Source: Paramoeba atlantica (lineage: Eukaryota; Discosea). From it: a stretch of DNA of 64,000 bases. This document shows, in pieces, positions 1 to 10,000 of the stretch. A model generated the notes under the pieces. The model saw only the letters and a list, made by a program, of their open reading frames with translations, had not been told where the DNA came from and searched no databases. Position 1 is the stretch's first letter. Each line of letters opens with the position of its first letter. The DNA lies in assembly GCA_977017575.1 (NCBI GenBank), contig CDRNVI010000066.1:124001-188000 (forward strand). Reading direction: 5' to 3'. Both the position numbers and the translations under genes were made by a program.

Positions 1-2828
1 TGCGCATATTTCGTAAGAAGGATTTTCAATGCAGCAACGCTCGACTTTGAAAAAGAACTGTCTTCAACGAAAGAAAGTCGAGAAGCTTTCGAAACTACCT
101 TATAAAACTCCGGTTGCGTTTGTAATCGATAAAGAGCTACAAAGGTTGGTACAGCGTACTCAATGTTCAAGTAAATAGGTCCTGTTTTATTCGACTCTTG
201 GTCAAGAACATAGCTCAGACCCAACATAACAGCGTGTATTTCACGTGCTTGCGTTAGAACATCGGACAAAAAACAAGTCGCTTTCCCAGGGATGTTCAAG
301 GGACAACTACCTTTGCCGGATATCCACATGCTTTCAGTGGAAAAATTGGAGTGCCAAACAAGAGCCAAATAATCAAAAACCATTAAATTTTCCCTTCGAG
401 ATATATCTTTGCTTATCCCAATGTGAATCATGTGCAAGAGCAAATATACGGAGTTCTGATAAAGCCGCACAGCATAAGATTTTGCACTGTGGCTTCTTGC
501 GCCGTAAGTTATGCATCGGAGTAGGCCAACAGATAAGTCCGGCTCCACCCGAATTTCATGTGGATTTAAACTTGTAAGTTGAGAAAATCCACGTCGTAGA
601 AACGAAAGGAGACACTCGAACTGTTTTTGAAAATCCGGAACGTTTGTCATTAAGGCAGTCGCCAACAATATTAAGGCTAGAAGCACATTGTTTGAGCACA
701 TTTCTTGCTCTTGATTCGAAGTAACGGCTTCTTGGACAACCTCTTGCAAATTCTTGAGGATTCCAGTGGACACCCAAGATTTTTCTATTGATAGAGCTTG
801 TAGCAGATGTGAACTGAAATAATTCAATGAGTCAAGATCAAGCCGAGAAGCGAAAATTTCATTTTTCGTATCAGCTTTTGTTGCTAGCAAAGAATCTTTC
901 CACTTGATTGCATTGATCCGAAGTGCGAGAAGGAGCTTCTGGGTCCTGATTCTATCGCAATTTTCTGATTCTGATTTCGAAAATGAATTCTTGCTAATCT
1001 CTGCAAGTACAGATTCCATTGTTGCTAGCAAAGAGCACCACGGTTCTTCCATCGTTGAGACCACATCGCTCTCTACTTGACTCAGACAACATGAAAGACC
1101 TTTCAATACCTTGTCAACATTCTCAACATCGGGACCATTGTTCAAAATTGCAGTCAGAATGCTTTTGATTTCAATCAAAAGCTTAGCCATGAACCCTGCG
1201 CCATCTTCGTCGTCGAAGCTCAAGTACATAAAATTAACAAGCAATGATAAAGCCACATCACGTTGCGAGTCGTTTGCAGCAGTTTTCCACTTTTGCATTA
1301 TAACGCTCACCGAAGCTAAACGCAAGTCCCAGTTTGGATGCTCTAATACCCAAATTAAAGGAATTTTAGCGGACTCTTGTGAAATACTAGCGTACCGAGG
1401 ATCATCCCCAAAAGCATGGGACAAGGCATTGGCAATTGATAGAGCTTTTTCCAATGAAATTTCTTTAAACGCTTTTGACACGAATGCGTCAAACACTGTA
1501 GTGTTCCTTGCACGCAAGGTCTTCAACAAATTGATATAGGCAGGGTTTTGAGGTGGCATGTCACAAACTGGCTCACTTGCTTCTAGCAAGCTTATGGTGT
1601 TATGTAAAAGAGTGACCGTCATTATATGTGCAGGTTCCTCACTTTCTACTGTATCTAGTCGAAGAATACCAACGCGAAGAAAATACATCAACACAGTAGA
1701 AGTTGTTGTATCCGTCAGAGATGAGTATTGTAACACCGTTTTTAGTACTCTGTAAAACTTCGCTCTCAGAGCTTCGTGCTGCATTACATTGTGAAAGAGG
1801 AACACACTAAATACTGAACCGGATGCCGGAGTGGAGGCAGACCACGGAATATCTTTCCAAAAGTTTTGCGCCCACGACGCAGCAGTCGGATTAACTCTCG
1901 CTGAAACCAAGCTGAGAAGCGTGCCGAAATATAAGCAAACACTATTTTTTTGTTCTTCCATTCTTGTGCCGTATTCGGCTATACGTTCCATTGATTCACA
2001 AATCGAACGACAGCTATCTTCAAATACATCGTTGTTCAGGCTAACTATTTGATTTACTGCAATCATAATTAATAGCGCGGCACTTGACAGTTCGTAATGC
2101 TCACCCTGTATACCAGTGTAGACTAACGGTAACATAATGCGTAAAAGTCGTTCATTGGGATCGCGTTCACACAGCATAATAGAAATCTCTGTCCAGAAAA
2201 CAGTGGCGCTTTTGCCCAATGCATTATGCTGTAAGGAATCGCGAATCATGCGATTGACAAACAGTAGAGCACCCTCATTTTTATTTATGTGTTCTATGAG
2301 GGACCGTTGCGGGACTGGCGTGCCAGTTCGGGCATTTTTTTCCAAGAAGCCCCACAATGGTATCGAGCGCAGAGGTAAGAGCTGTATTAAACGAGCAAAC
2401 AGAATATGCTGCGAATAAGGCAGCGCACACCGCAACAGATCTTCAGTGTTGTATTTATGCGCGTCAAAGATTCGAATTATATACTCGAGAACGTAACTCA
2501 CCAGTGTTTTCAGAAAGTGTTGCGAACACATTACAAGCAGTGAACGAAGGTTATTATTAATAACGTTCTCAATTTCTGTGGAAAGAACTGACCGGTCAAC
2601 CTGAATCGAGTCTGCGGTAAATAAGACGCTTTCGTACCGCGCAAAGCGGCGATCAAGTTCTGTGAGACCTCGTAGACCACGAATTCCAATATCATGTATT
2701 TGTTCAGGTGACATGGCCGAGGCGTCGTTGTCAGCAAAAAGAAATGAAGCACAGCGTCTCAAAGGTTTTGCCTTATTGGGGAGGGAACCCCCCATAGAGA
2801 GGAGCTGCTTTTGTAAATCCGTGGTCAT
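1..2828 (-). CDS. UTP10: UTP10/HEATR1, small-subunit processome HEAT-repeat protein (N-terminal part, runs off left edge)
   Basis: The minus strand is open without a stop from an ATG at 2828 to base 1, about 942 codons, and continues beyond the window, so it is easily missed by a caller that needs a stop. The first 200 residues follow the UTP10/HEATR1 pattern: a short helix ending in MGGSLPNKAKPLRRCASFLF, then IGIRGLRGL, a stretch of ALPYSQHILFARLIQLLPL (compare the family's VLPYHETKIFVRVVQLLKL) and WGFLEKNARTGTPVP. The rest is helical-repeat-like. UTP10 belongs to the t-UTP subcomplex that binds nascent pre-rRNA in the nucleolus and is needed for early 18S processing. A pyrimidine-rich tract ending TATAG lies about 30 bases upstream of the ATG, a plausible trans-splice acceptor. 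Full family length is about 1,800 to 2,100 residues, so roughly half is present here. Identification rests on the N-terminal pattern. Confidence 0.85.
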   Translation of the reverse strand, partial: MTTDLQKQLLSMGGSLPNKAKPLRRCASFLFADNDASAMSPEQIHDIGIRGLRGLTELDRRFARYESVLFTADSIQVDRSVLSTEIENVINNNLRSLLVMCSQHFLKTLVSYVLEYIIRIFDAHKYNTEDLLRCALPYSQHILFARLIQLLPLRSIPLWGFLEKNARTGTPVPQRSLIEHINKNEGALLFVNRMIRDSLQHNALGKSATVFWTEISIMLCERDPNERLLRIMLPLVYTGIQGEHYELSSAALLIMIAVNQIVSLNNDVFEDSCRSICESMERIAEYGTRMEEQKNSVCLYFGTLLSLVSARVNPTAASWAQNFWKDIPWSASTPASGSVFSVFLFHNVMQHEALRAKFYRVLKTVLQYSSLTDTTTSTVLMYFLRVGILRLDTVESEEPAHIMTVTLLHNTISLLEASEPVCDMPPQNPAYINLLKTLRARNTTVFDAFVSKAFKEISLEKALSIANALSHAFGDDPRYASISQESAKIPLIWVLEHPNWDLRLASVSVIMQKWKTAANDSQRDVALSLLVNFMYLSFDDEDGAGFMAKLLIEIKSILTAILNNGPDVENVDKVLKGLSCCLSQVESDVVSTMEEPWCSLLATMESVLAEISKNSFSKSESENCDRIRTQKLLLALRINAIKWKDSLLATKADTKNEIFASRLDLDSLNYFSSHLLQALSIEKSWVSTGILKNLQEVVQEAVTSNQEQEMCSNNVLLALILLATALMTNVPDFQKQFECLLSFLRRGFSQLTSLNPHEIRVEPDLSVGLLRCITYGARSHSAKSYAVRLYQNSVYLLLHMIHIGISKDISRRENLMVFDYLALVWHSNFSTESMWISGKGSCPLNIPGKATCFLSDVLTQAREIHAVMLGLSYVLDQESNKTGPIYLNIEYAVPTFVALYRLQTQPEFYKVVSKASRLSFVEDSSFSKSSVAALKILLTKYA

Positions 2829-2939
2829 GGTCCAACACACGCAATAGGAATAAATAAATAATTTCTATACAGCAACAATAAAGGTGAAGATGTATTTAAG
2901 ATTTTTAATTCTATATTAAATTAAATTCTATATTATATT

Positions 2940-4061
2940 TTGACCCCCCGCTCCTACCTATTTAAGATAGGCTTTATTGACGGATAACACTATGGATAAT
3001 CTATTTAAGGATAAAATCGACTTTTCCACATCGCCGTGGCACCAAATCGGGAAAGGCTCCCTCACATCAGCATCAGCTGGCGATTATCGCCAAAAAGAAC
3101 GCGGAAATCTCTTCAATCTGGGACGTAAAGATGGAGTGCCCTCAGACCTCACAGGAGGTCGAGGAACATCGCCCAGCGAGCACCGCCAGGGCTTTTGAGG
3201 CCGACTTCTCCAGGGCACAAGACGACATTATTTCTCAATGGTTCACCTTACTCTGCCAGGACACTAGGCAGGAACATAGGGAAAATTAATCGAGGATAGG
3301 GCACATCTGTGCCACGCATGCGGGCTAGTTTTCATGGACCAGCGAATGATTACGGAACACAAATTCGTCCACGAGCACGCGGCGGCCCGTGCAACCGCCC
3401 ACATTCTCGAGGAGCATAACGCGTGGCTGGGCGAGTTTCAGCGAATCGCTCATTTAAACGGACCTCATGCAGGGCCCCCGGAGAGCGGGAACATCGTAGA
3501 CCCGCCACCGCCTCCTAAGGCTGACACCCCTCCTATACGGCCACTGTTGTGGGGAGCACACGGCTCATCGGCGAAGCCCCTTCCCGTCCCCCTGCCTCTC
3601 TCCCTCCCGAACTGAGGGAAGAGGAATGGGTCAGGGTAAACCTGAATCTGGGGCCCCTCGTCATGGGTCGTATCCTGGTTGTGGTGCCCCCCGGATGCCT
3701 CTTCGTGGTCTGGTGCACGTAATGGGCCTCATGTTCGGGGTCTCGTCGGACCGCGTGTGTCTCACCAACGAACTTGGAGGCCCCTGGAGACGAACGAGGA
3801 CTTGGGCGCCTCGGCCGACATGTGGGCAACCCTGCTGGTCCCTCACAATGACTTGCATCCTTCCATCATGTAAGGGTGTTCGACCGATGGCTCATGCATC
3901 AGAACGGATGCCCCGATTCCCGCGCAGAATATCCCTTTCTTCCTGTTTCGCTCGCTCGCTTTAGCACACCGCCTCGCATGTGCCTGGACCCTGTTTGAGG
4001 TTGACGCCGGGTCAGTGGACTGGTGCATCCTCTGAGGGGTTATTTGTCTGAGGGGTTATTT
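2940..4061 (+). other. GC-rich gap with a fragmentary C2H2 zinc-finger reading frame; likely mobile-element remnant
   Basis: This stretch between UTP10 and SEC13 is more GC-rich than its neighbours and carries broken open frames on the plus strand, opposite to all host genes. Near 3316-3372 a frame reads CHACGLVFMDQRMITEHKFVH, a C-x2-C-x12-H-x3-H zinc finger, followed by a helical piece and a proline-rich stretch ending at 3615. An upstream frame (3131-3289) encodes a short helical piece. A finger near the N-terminus followed by proline-rich sequence is seen in several non-LTR retrotransposon ORFs, but no reverse transcriptase or endonuclease is visible here, so the element type is not established. 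The left border begins with a C-run (GACCCCCC at 2941) like the transposon ends elsewhere in the window. A 16-bp tandem duplication containing TGAGGGGTTATTTG closes the block at about 4030-4061. Confidence 0.4.
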
Positions 4062-4325
4062 GCCGACTCCGTGCCACTCCGCGGTTATACCATGCAGCAA
4101 TGAACCATTCAAAGCTTCAAAAACAAACTTCGCACAAAGATACGAAGCACGACTAAACTCAAGGGAAATAATAAGCATGGTACTACTGAGCACTAGGCAC
4201 ATTGTCATAGTTTCGAAACATTGCGACATCCACAATTCAGCATTCTACTTCATACCAATGCGAATGCATTCATGCCAATCTACATGCATCATAGTACTTA
4301 TCAATCCCAGTCTGATGCAGTAATG

Positions 4326-5345
4326 TTAAGGTTCCGTCTCACTGGCCCTCCAGCTAGCCACAGTCTCCCATTCTCCTGATTCTGGATCCTCTTTGAGACA
4401 CACGATCCTTTGGTCTTGTAACGTAACACTTAGAATAGTTCCGACGTTAGACCACGCCACTCGTAGGGCAGCTCCCGGAACTTCTCTTCCCTCAGAAAGA
4501 ACAGTTTTATCCGCTAATTCCGGACAATTTATTGACCTTTGCGTCCAACGAGAATCATTTGCGTACTGCATCCATATTCTAACTCCACTTACACCCGCAA
4601 GAGCGATGTAGCTGCACGGCAGCCCTACGTTGGGGGCCCATGCGACGTCTAACCAAGGAGCCCATCCTAAATTTTGTTCATCTCTCAGCTCATGATCGAT
4701 CAACCACTGTGCATTCGATGCGTTTCCTTTCCAGATTCGCGCGCACGACTCGTTGCCACATGAGACGAAACACGCTGGAACAACTAGAGAGGCATCAATG
4801 CCGCTGGATAGTAGGCCATCGCTCGTGCTTGGTTTCAGTGGTAAGGAGTGCAACCGATTTGGTGGCATATCGGGAGACCACGATAAAGAAGTACAGCCAT
4901 CTTCGTGAGCCATAAAACTTGACTGCAGCCATCTATTGTTTTTATCATATCGCACAACAGTTATCTCACCAGAAGTAAAGGAAATCGCAAGAAGCGTACC
5001 AAACCCTTGTGGAGCCCAACTAACGCATGTGGCTGGTCCATTTGATAGGGGGAAAGACATGTCAATGGACCAAGTTGTGCTACCAGAACCGGTATTCTCC
5101 CTGTACAAAAAGAATTGGTCGGAACAAGCGGCAATGAAATGAATTTTCAAAGATCGGTGATAATACCACTCCATGCACGTGACATGTGGTTCTCCTGAGC
5201 GAGTTAATATGCTTTGCTGCAAGAGATTTTGGTTCCTGGATTTATACTCGATATCGAGCAAACATACGTGCAGGCTGCCATCGGAATAAGCGACAGCAAC
5301 TCGCTTACGAAAGGGGTCAGGCGCAAATTCGCACACGCTATACAT
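4326..5345 (-). CDS. SEC13: SEC13-like WD-repeat protein (COPII coat / nuclear pore)
   Basis: A 339-residue WD40 protein. The blades follow SEC13 order: an opening blade like KRVAVAYSDGSLHVCLLDIE, then CVSWAPQGFGTLLAISFTSG, a long loop before CGNESCARIWKG, the signature WLDVAWAPNVG, IALAGVSGVRIW, and a final blade LRVAWSNVGTILSVTLQD with GEWE near the end. SEC13 forms the outer cage of COPII vesicles with SEC31 and is also a component of the Y-complex of the nuclear pore. The related SEH1 is the main alternative; the WxDVAWAP and VAWSxxGxIL signatures favour SEC13. The first blade is short, as SEC13 expects a partner to complete the propeller. The ATG at 5345 gives a sensible N-terminus, although no clear AG acceptor sits directly ahead of it. 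Confidence 0.75.
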   Translation of the reverse strand: MYSVCEFAPDPFRKRVAVAYSDGSLHVCLLDIEYKSRNQNLLQQSILTRSGEPHVTCMEWYYHRSLKIHFIAACSDQFFLYRENTGSGSTTWSIDMSFPLSNGPATCVSWAPQGFGTLLAISFTSGEITVVRYDKNNRWLQSSFMAHEDGCTSLSWSPDMPPNRLHSLPLKPSTSDGLLSSGIDASLVVPACFVSCGNESCARIWKGNASNAQWLIDHELRDEQNLGWAPWLDVAWAPNVGLPCSYIALAGVSGVRIWMQYANDSRWTQRSINCPELADKTVLSEGREVPGAALRVAWSNVGTILSVTLQDQRIVCLKEDPESGEWETVASWRASETEP

Positions 5346-5811
5346 GTAAAAATAAAGTTATGCGTGGAAATTAATTTTGTAAGGTATTTTTATGTTACAT
5401 ACACTTCTGTTCTACTGTTAAAAGGTCGAATGTTTGAATCGTAGCGTCTCGTAATTTGTGTCTATCCTTTCTAGCTAAATCACGCAAGGATTATAGTTCC
5501 TAGTACCGTGCTATGATCAGGGTTCGACTTTCCGGTGGAATATGCTGATTCGGGAGAACTTCTCAGAAGAGGAAGCCAGTTATCTCTTGGCCATTAAGGA
5601 AAAAACTGAAAATGTTTTTAGGGTGGGCAAAAAAAAGGCGGGGTTTTCGATGAAAATTTTAAGGTCTCGGAAGAAAAAATTAATGATTTTTAATGTTTTG
5701 GCCATTTGTTTTGACTGCCAAAAGTCAATGGAGCTACCATTTTTTTTGGCTCGCAGCTCTCGTAATCGACTGGGAAGACTGTTTAAAGTATCGATTACTG
5801 ATCTTTTTTTA

Positions 5812-6872
5812 CTGTGCCCCCCCCACTTATAGTGCCGCGGTTTTCGACCAAACGGCACTATAAGTGGGGGGGGTAGCATGTTTCAGGTCGAGGGTGAAAA
5901 TTTTTCCACCCTCAAAAAAAAAAAGCGCGCCGCTCTTCTTTCTATTACTGTGACCCCCCCCTTATACTTCGCCCATTTTGGGCAGTAACGAAGTATAAAG
6001 GGGGGGTCTGAATTTTTTCCCCGCTGTAAAAAGAAAGCCGCCCCGCTTCGCGGCGCGGCTCATCCAGTTTTCCTGTCTTTCCTTTTATACATATATAACC
6101 TTCCATTTCTAGAAGGAAAGGTATAGAATGTTCTTGTTTTTTCTAAAACCTTTAGAAAAATTACGAAAAAATTACGAAAAAATCGTCCCCCCTTCAGGGG
6201 GGGGCACACAAAAAACGAAGTATAAAAGGGGGGTCTGACCAGCGAAGTATAAAGGGGGGGTCACAGTATGTAGTTTTGAGTGCCTAAGCGCTGTAAATCG
6301 TGTTTATGCTCCAGTGCTGCGCATGTGCAATCGTGTGATGGGATGTTCAGGGGGGTGCAATAATGCGCAAAAGATGTCTGGATGAGTAATGTGTGGCAGA
6401 ACACGGTGAAATAATTCCATGAAGTACGTGACTCGATTCTAGAGATCCGAAAGAGAAATCTACAAACTGTAAACCCGAATGCCCCCTAACACTCATGGCG
6501 CGTTTACAGAGCAGGGCGACATTTCGCCTTCCCCGGACAGTCTGGCCCAGCTCCTTGAGAGGGGCTAGCTGCGTACACTATACGCAGTCCAATGTCCTGC
6601 GTGGAAGGGCCACGAGTGTGCGCTTTGTCCGGCGCCTCGTTTTCGTGAGAACCAGCAGTCATGGAATGTATGAAGGGAACTAATAATAAAGTCTCAATGA
6701 TTTCCATAAATGAAAATGTTAGAAATTTACAATATATTTACTCCACCTTTTTGGTCAAAAAAGAATTGGTCAATTTTTTTTTCGGACATTTTTTTCCAAA
6801 ACGGCACTATAAGTGGGGGGGTACCCCGCGGCACTATAAGTGTCGGGGGGGCATAAGTGGGGGGGGGCATAG
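5812..6872. mobile_element. Outer MITE-like element with C-run inverted ends, TA flanks
   Basis: The left end reads CTGTGCCCCCCCCACTTATA directly after a TA (5810-5811) and the right end reads in reverse complement CTATGCCCCCCCCCACTTAT directly before a TA (6873-6874). TA target duplication and C-T/A-G termini are Tc1/mariner-like. The left end itself folds back: the ACTTATAGTGCC arm at about 5817-5836 is repeated inverted at about 5852-5872. Near the right end there are at least two more inverted copies of GGCACTATAAGTG (6801-6835). No transposase frame is visible, so it is non-autonomous. A second element sits inside it (5948-6266). Confidence 0.65.
5948..6266. mobile_element. Inner 319-bp MITE nested in the outer element
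   Basis: Terminal inverted repeats CTGTGACCCCCCCCTTATAC (left) and its near-exact reverse complement (right, 6242-6266) are flanked by TA at 5946-5947 and 6267-6268. The left end is again a fold-back: the TTATACTTCG arm is repeated inverted near 5990-6008 as CGAAGTATAA. A third partial copy (GAAGTATAAAAGGGGGGTCTGA) lies at about 6216-6238. The ends differ from the outer element after the C-run (TTATACTTCG against TTATAGTGCC), so the two are sister subfamilies. No open frame of note. Confidence 0.7.
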
Positions 6873-7087
6873 TATTTTTTTATTTCTGCTTACCTGGCCT
6901 CGTTCAATAGAGATTCCGTTGGCTTAACAATGTCGATCTTTAACTGAGACCGAGCTTTGGGGCGAAGGTTCGCATGGGTGTAATCATCCACGTTTTGCGC
7001 TGTCTTACGCAAAAATCTAACTTCAGAAGTTTTTATTTCCTTGGCCATAAGAAAGGGGGTATCACAGTATCATTCTGGTCCGGAAAT

Positions 7088-10000
7088 TCATATGTCATAA
7101 CGCAATACACTTCGCTGAAACTTTGCGAGATTTAGTCTAATTTTTGAAGGAAGCACCACAGGGCAATATACTATATATTCGGTAAAACCTGTGTTATTTA
7201 TAGTTGCTTCAGAGGATTCTTTCGAATGAGCGTCAATATCAGTGCTCTGCCTCGCAGAGGCTGATTTTTCAGGACACAATAAGCTATCTTCTTGACCGTC
7301 GGCATATTCATACGCATGTTTTACGGGTACGTCAGTAGCGTAAAGTGTGCATTGAAGTTCGTCCAAAATATAGTGGAAGAGAGATTCGCATGCCTTTAAG
7401 CGGTTATCCGAGGAAAATCTTTTGTTACGTGAGATATGCGACTCACTAGAGGATAGAGGATAGAATCTAGAAAATTCGTTTACTAAATATTCTTCGATGG
7501 TCTTCATATGAGCGACGAATGTGCTTTCCAGATCCATTTTTGTACATGTATCTTGAGAAGATGCCTTACCTGGAAGAATGCGACAACATAAGCGAGGAAC
7601 GAATTGTGTATACAGGAATTCGGCGGCTCTTTGCATAGTTATATTATCGAAAAGTGTGTGGAGAATGGACGCCCCCATTTCGTCTGGCACTGTCACAAAC
7701 TTGTCTTCCGATATATCACCGTGTTTAATATCTCCCGTCTTCATATATTCAGAACGCTCAATATTTGATAAACAATTCGTATAAGATGCCTCATCGTACC
7801 ATTGAAAAACATCATTATTGATGCTCGATTCAGACATTTTCCGATGTTTTGAAGCCCCAGGGTACGGCTGAGCAATATGTTTTAAGTGGTGACAATTGAT
7901 TAAGTTTCTCGAGGCGTTTCGCATAATTTGTATAATAGCTTCAGAATTCTGATTCTCTCGGTAAAGTTTCCGCTGGTACATAAGAGCCGCAAGTTCCTCT
8001 GTTGATGAAAGGCATAGCTGCAGCACTACATGGCGGCTCCCAACCGTGATTGAAACACCACGTGCTTTTGAAAAAGAAGTGTTCAGAAGCATACTGATAT
8101 TTCCACCGCACGATATAGCAAGAAGACGAATCAAAGTACTGCTCACCGGCAATGCATGGGCAGAGTTTACAAGTTTCCGGTTGTTGAGCAGCACGCTTTT
8201 GTCTGCAAATACTAAAATGGGTTCCAACGGGGCCTTTTCTTTCTTCACTGAACCCAGCAAAGATCTATGAGATATCGTTGTCTGGTTGGCCTCAGAAAGT
8301 GAACGCCACGTGATTTGATGCAAATACTCAATCTTGTTGATTTCAAGTTCCGTCGTGGTACGATTACCCGCAGCTGCAGACGTAAAACATTTCGTTTCAG
8401 GGTCCGTTACATTCGTATTACCTGTGACAGTCAGTCTTTTATCTTGCTCTTGTAATAATGAAACCTGCATGGAATTCGATTCATTCAGTGCCAAATCCAG
8501 ACTCTGTGCGAGTTTGCTCTTTTTTGCAAGGGACTTTTCTATTTTCTCTGCTTTTATAGTTTTTGTGTCGAATAGTAAGCTGCGCGATACAGCCAACTGA
8601 TTAAGATAGGTGACTCCATCATTAGCTTGGCTTACTAATTTATTCTCAGAAGCGTCGAAATTCTTGGTTTTAAAACATGAAATTTTCTCATGGGTAGTTT
8701 CCAAATGTTTTGCACCACTACTGAACTCTACTACAAAGCATTTCATCTTAGGAAAAAATCCCGCTTTGCTGACAATTGTTTCACGACAGAAAGGTAAACG
8801 CTTGACTATCAAAGCGTGAAGCTCATTTTCTTGTAGAGTAATATCGCCCAGAGTTTTGTAAGTACAGACTGCGGAATTGTGATCAAAGTCGTTTACATCC
8901 AGGAGACTTTTAATTTTTTGATGATTTCCCACTGCGCGTAACGCATAACTTGAGTGGCCTATAAGTATGGAATGCGGATTCAATGCCAAGCTGCAGAGAT
9001 AAATGGTGCAAAATGTTGCTAGGGCAGACGATGAGAGATTTAAAAGGGCGTAAAGTTCGCTAGGGGCCTCAGGGTACCGTTTTGGGAACAGAATACTTTT
9101 TCGCAATAAATCAAATGATGAAATATGGAGACGAGTTACGTCGCATAAGCGAACAAGTAAGTGCCTGAGTCTTTGCTCTATAGCCAAGATTTTTACTCTA
9201 CTAAGCGCGTACTTTTTCAAAAACGTAGGATCTTGATGCCTGATCCACTGTCTCATTATCTCAACGTGCAGCAAATTATCTGAAAAGCAATTGCCTATGA
9301 TTTTCGCTTTTCCTCTTAGATACCTCTCCTTCGTTTTACCTATCTTGCTATATAGACGAACCTGGCTGTTCTTATTTCTAGGTGTGTCATGAATATCTGT
9401 AGCAATCGTGTCGAGTGCACACGTTAATAAGGCAAGTACAACAATTTCTGGATCACCCATTCGTAGGGAAAGATGAAGTAGCTTTGACAACTCAATGCTT
9501 AGACGTAAACCATGTGATATCATTCCGATGTCACTGACTTGAATAATACTATCCACTTCGTCATTCTTTTTTTCCGAGATGACGACAGATATGATGCCAG
9601 ATGATTTTAGATCTGATAGTGCGGCTTGTACGGCATGGGATGATAACGCAAGTGGTGGCAACCTACAATTTTTGAGCAAATGAGAAGTTCGGCGCCAATA
9701 AGGATCCATACAAACGAGTTGAAGAATTATATCACGATTTGATGTGCGAGTGTGCTCCGCCATACCATAATCTGGTAAATCACAATAGAACGCTTCGGAA
9801 AACAGATGTAGCACATAACCATTTTGCGTGCGACCAACACGTCCCCGCCGTTGTAATATGCTTGACTTTGAGCACCATTCTAAGACAAGTTTTTTCTCCG
9901 CAAACCCATTGCAATGTCCTGTCGCTTGAGTAACTCGATGGCATCCATAGTCAAGAACCAGTCCGACGTTTGCAAGTGTCAGTGAAGTTTCGCCCAATTC

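Larger units (their letters stand above)
5346..7087. other. Gene-free stretch of 1.7 kb filled by nested fold-back elements
   Basis: No host gene is convincing here. The interval from 5812 to 6872 is occupied by nested miniature transposons listed separately. The left part (5540-5810) is a plus-strand open frame of low complexity, lysine-rich, without recognisable homology. The part from 6470 to 6670 is higher in GC and holds no coherent frame. The remainder next to the helicase gene would be its 3' untranslated region. Confidence 0.5.

Noticed and set aside
2940-4061. A complete retrotransposon
   Set aside because: Only a zinc finger and proline-rich fragment are visible; no reverse transcriptase or endonuclease motif was seen.
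5515-5545. tRNA T-arm (GGTTCGA)
   Set aside because: No acceptor stem, D-arm or anticodon arm could be drawn around it.
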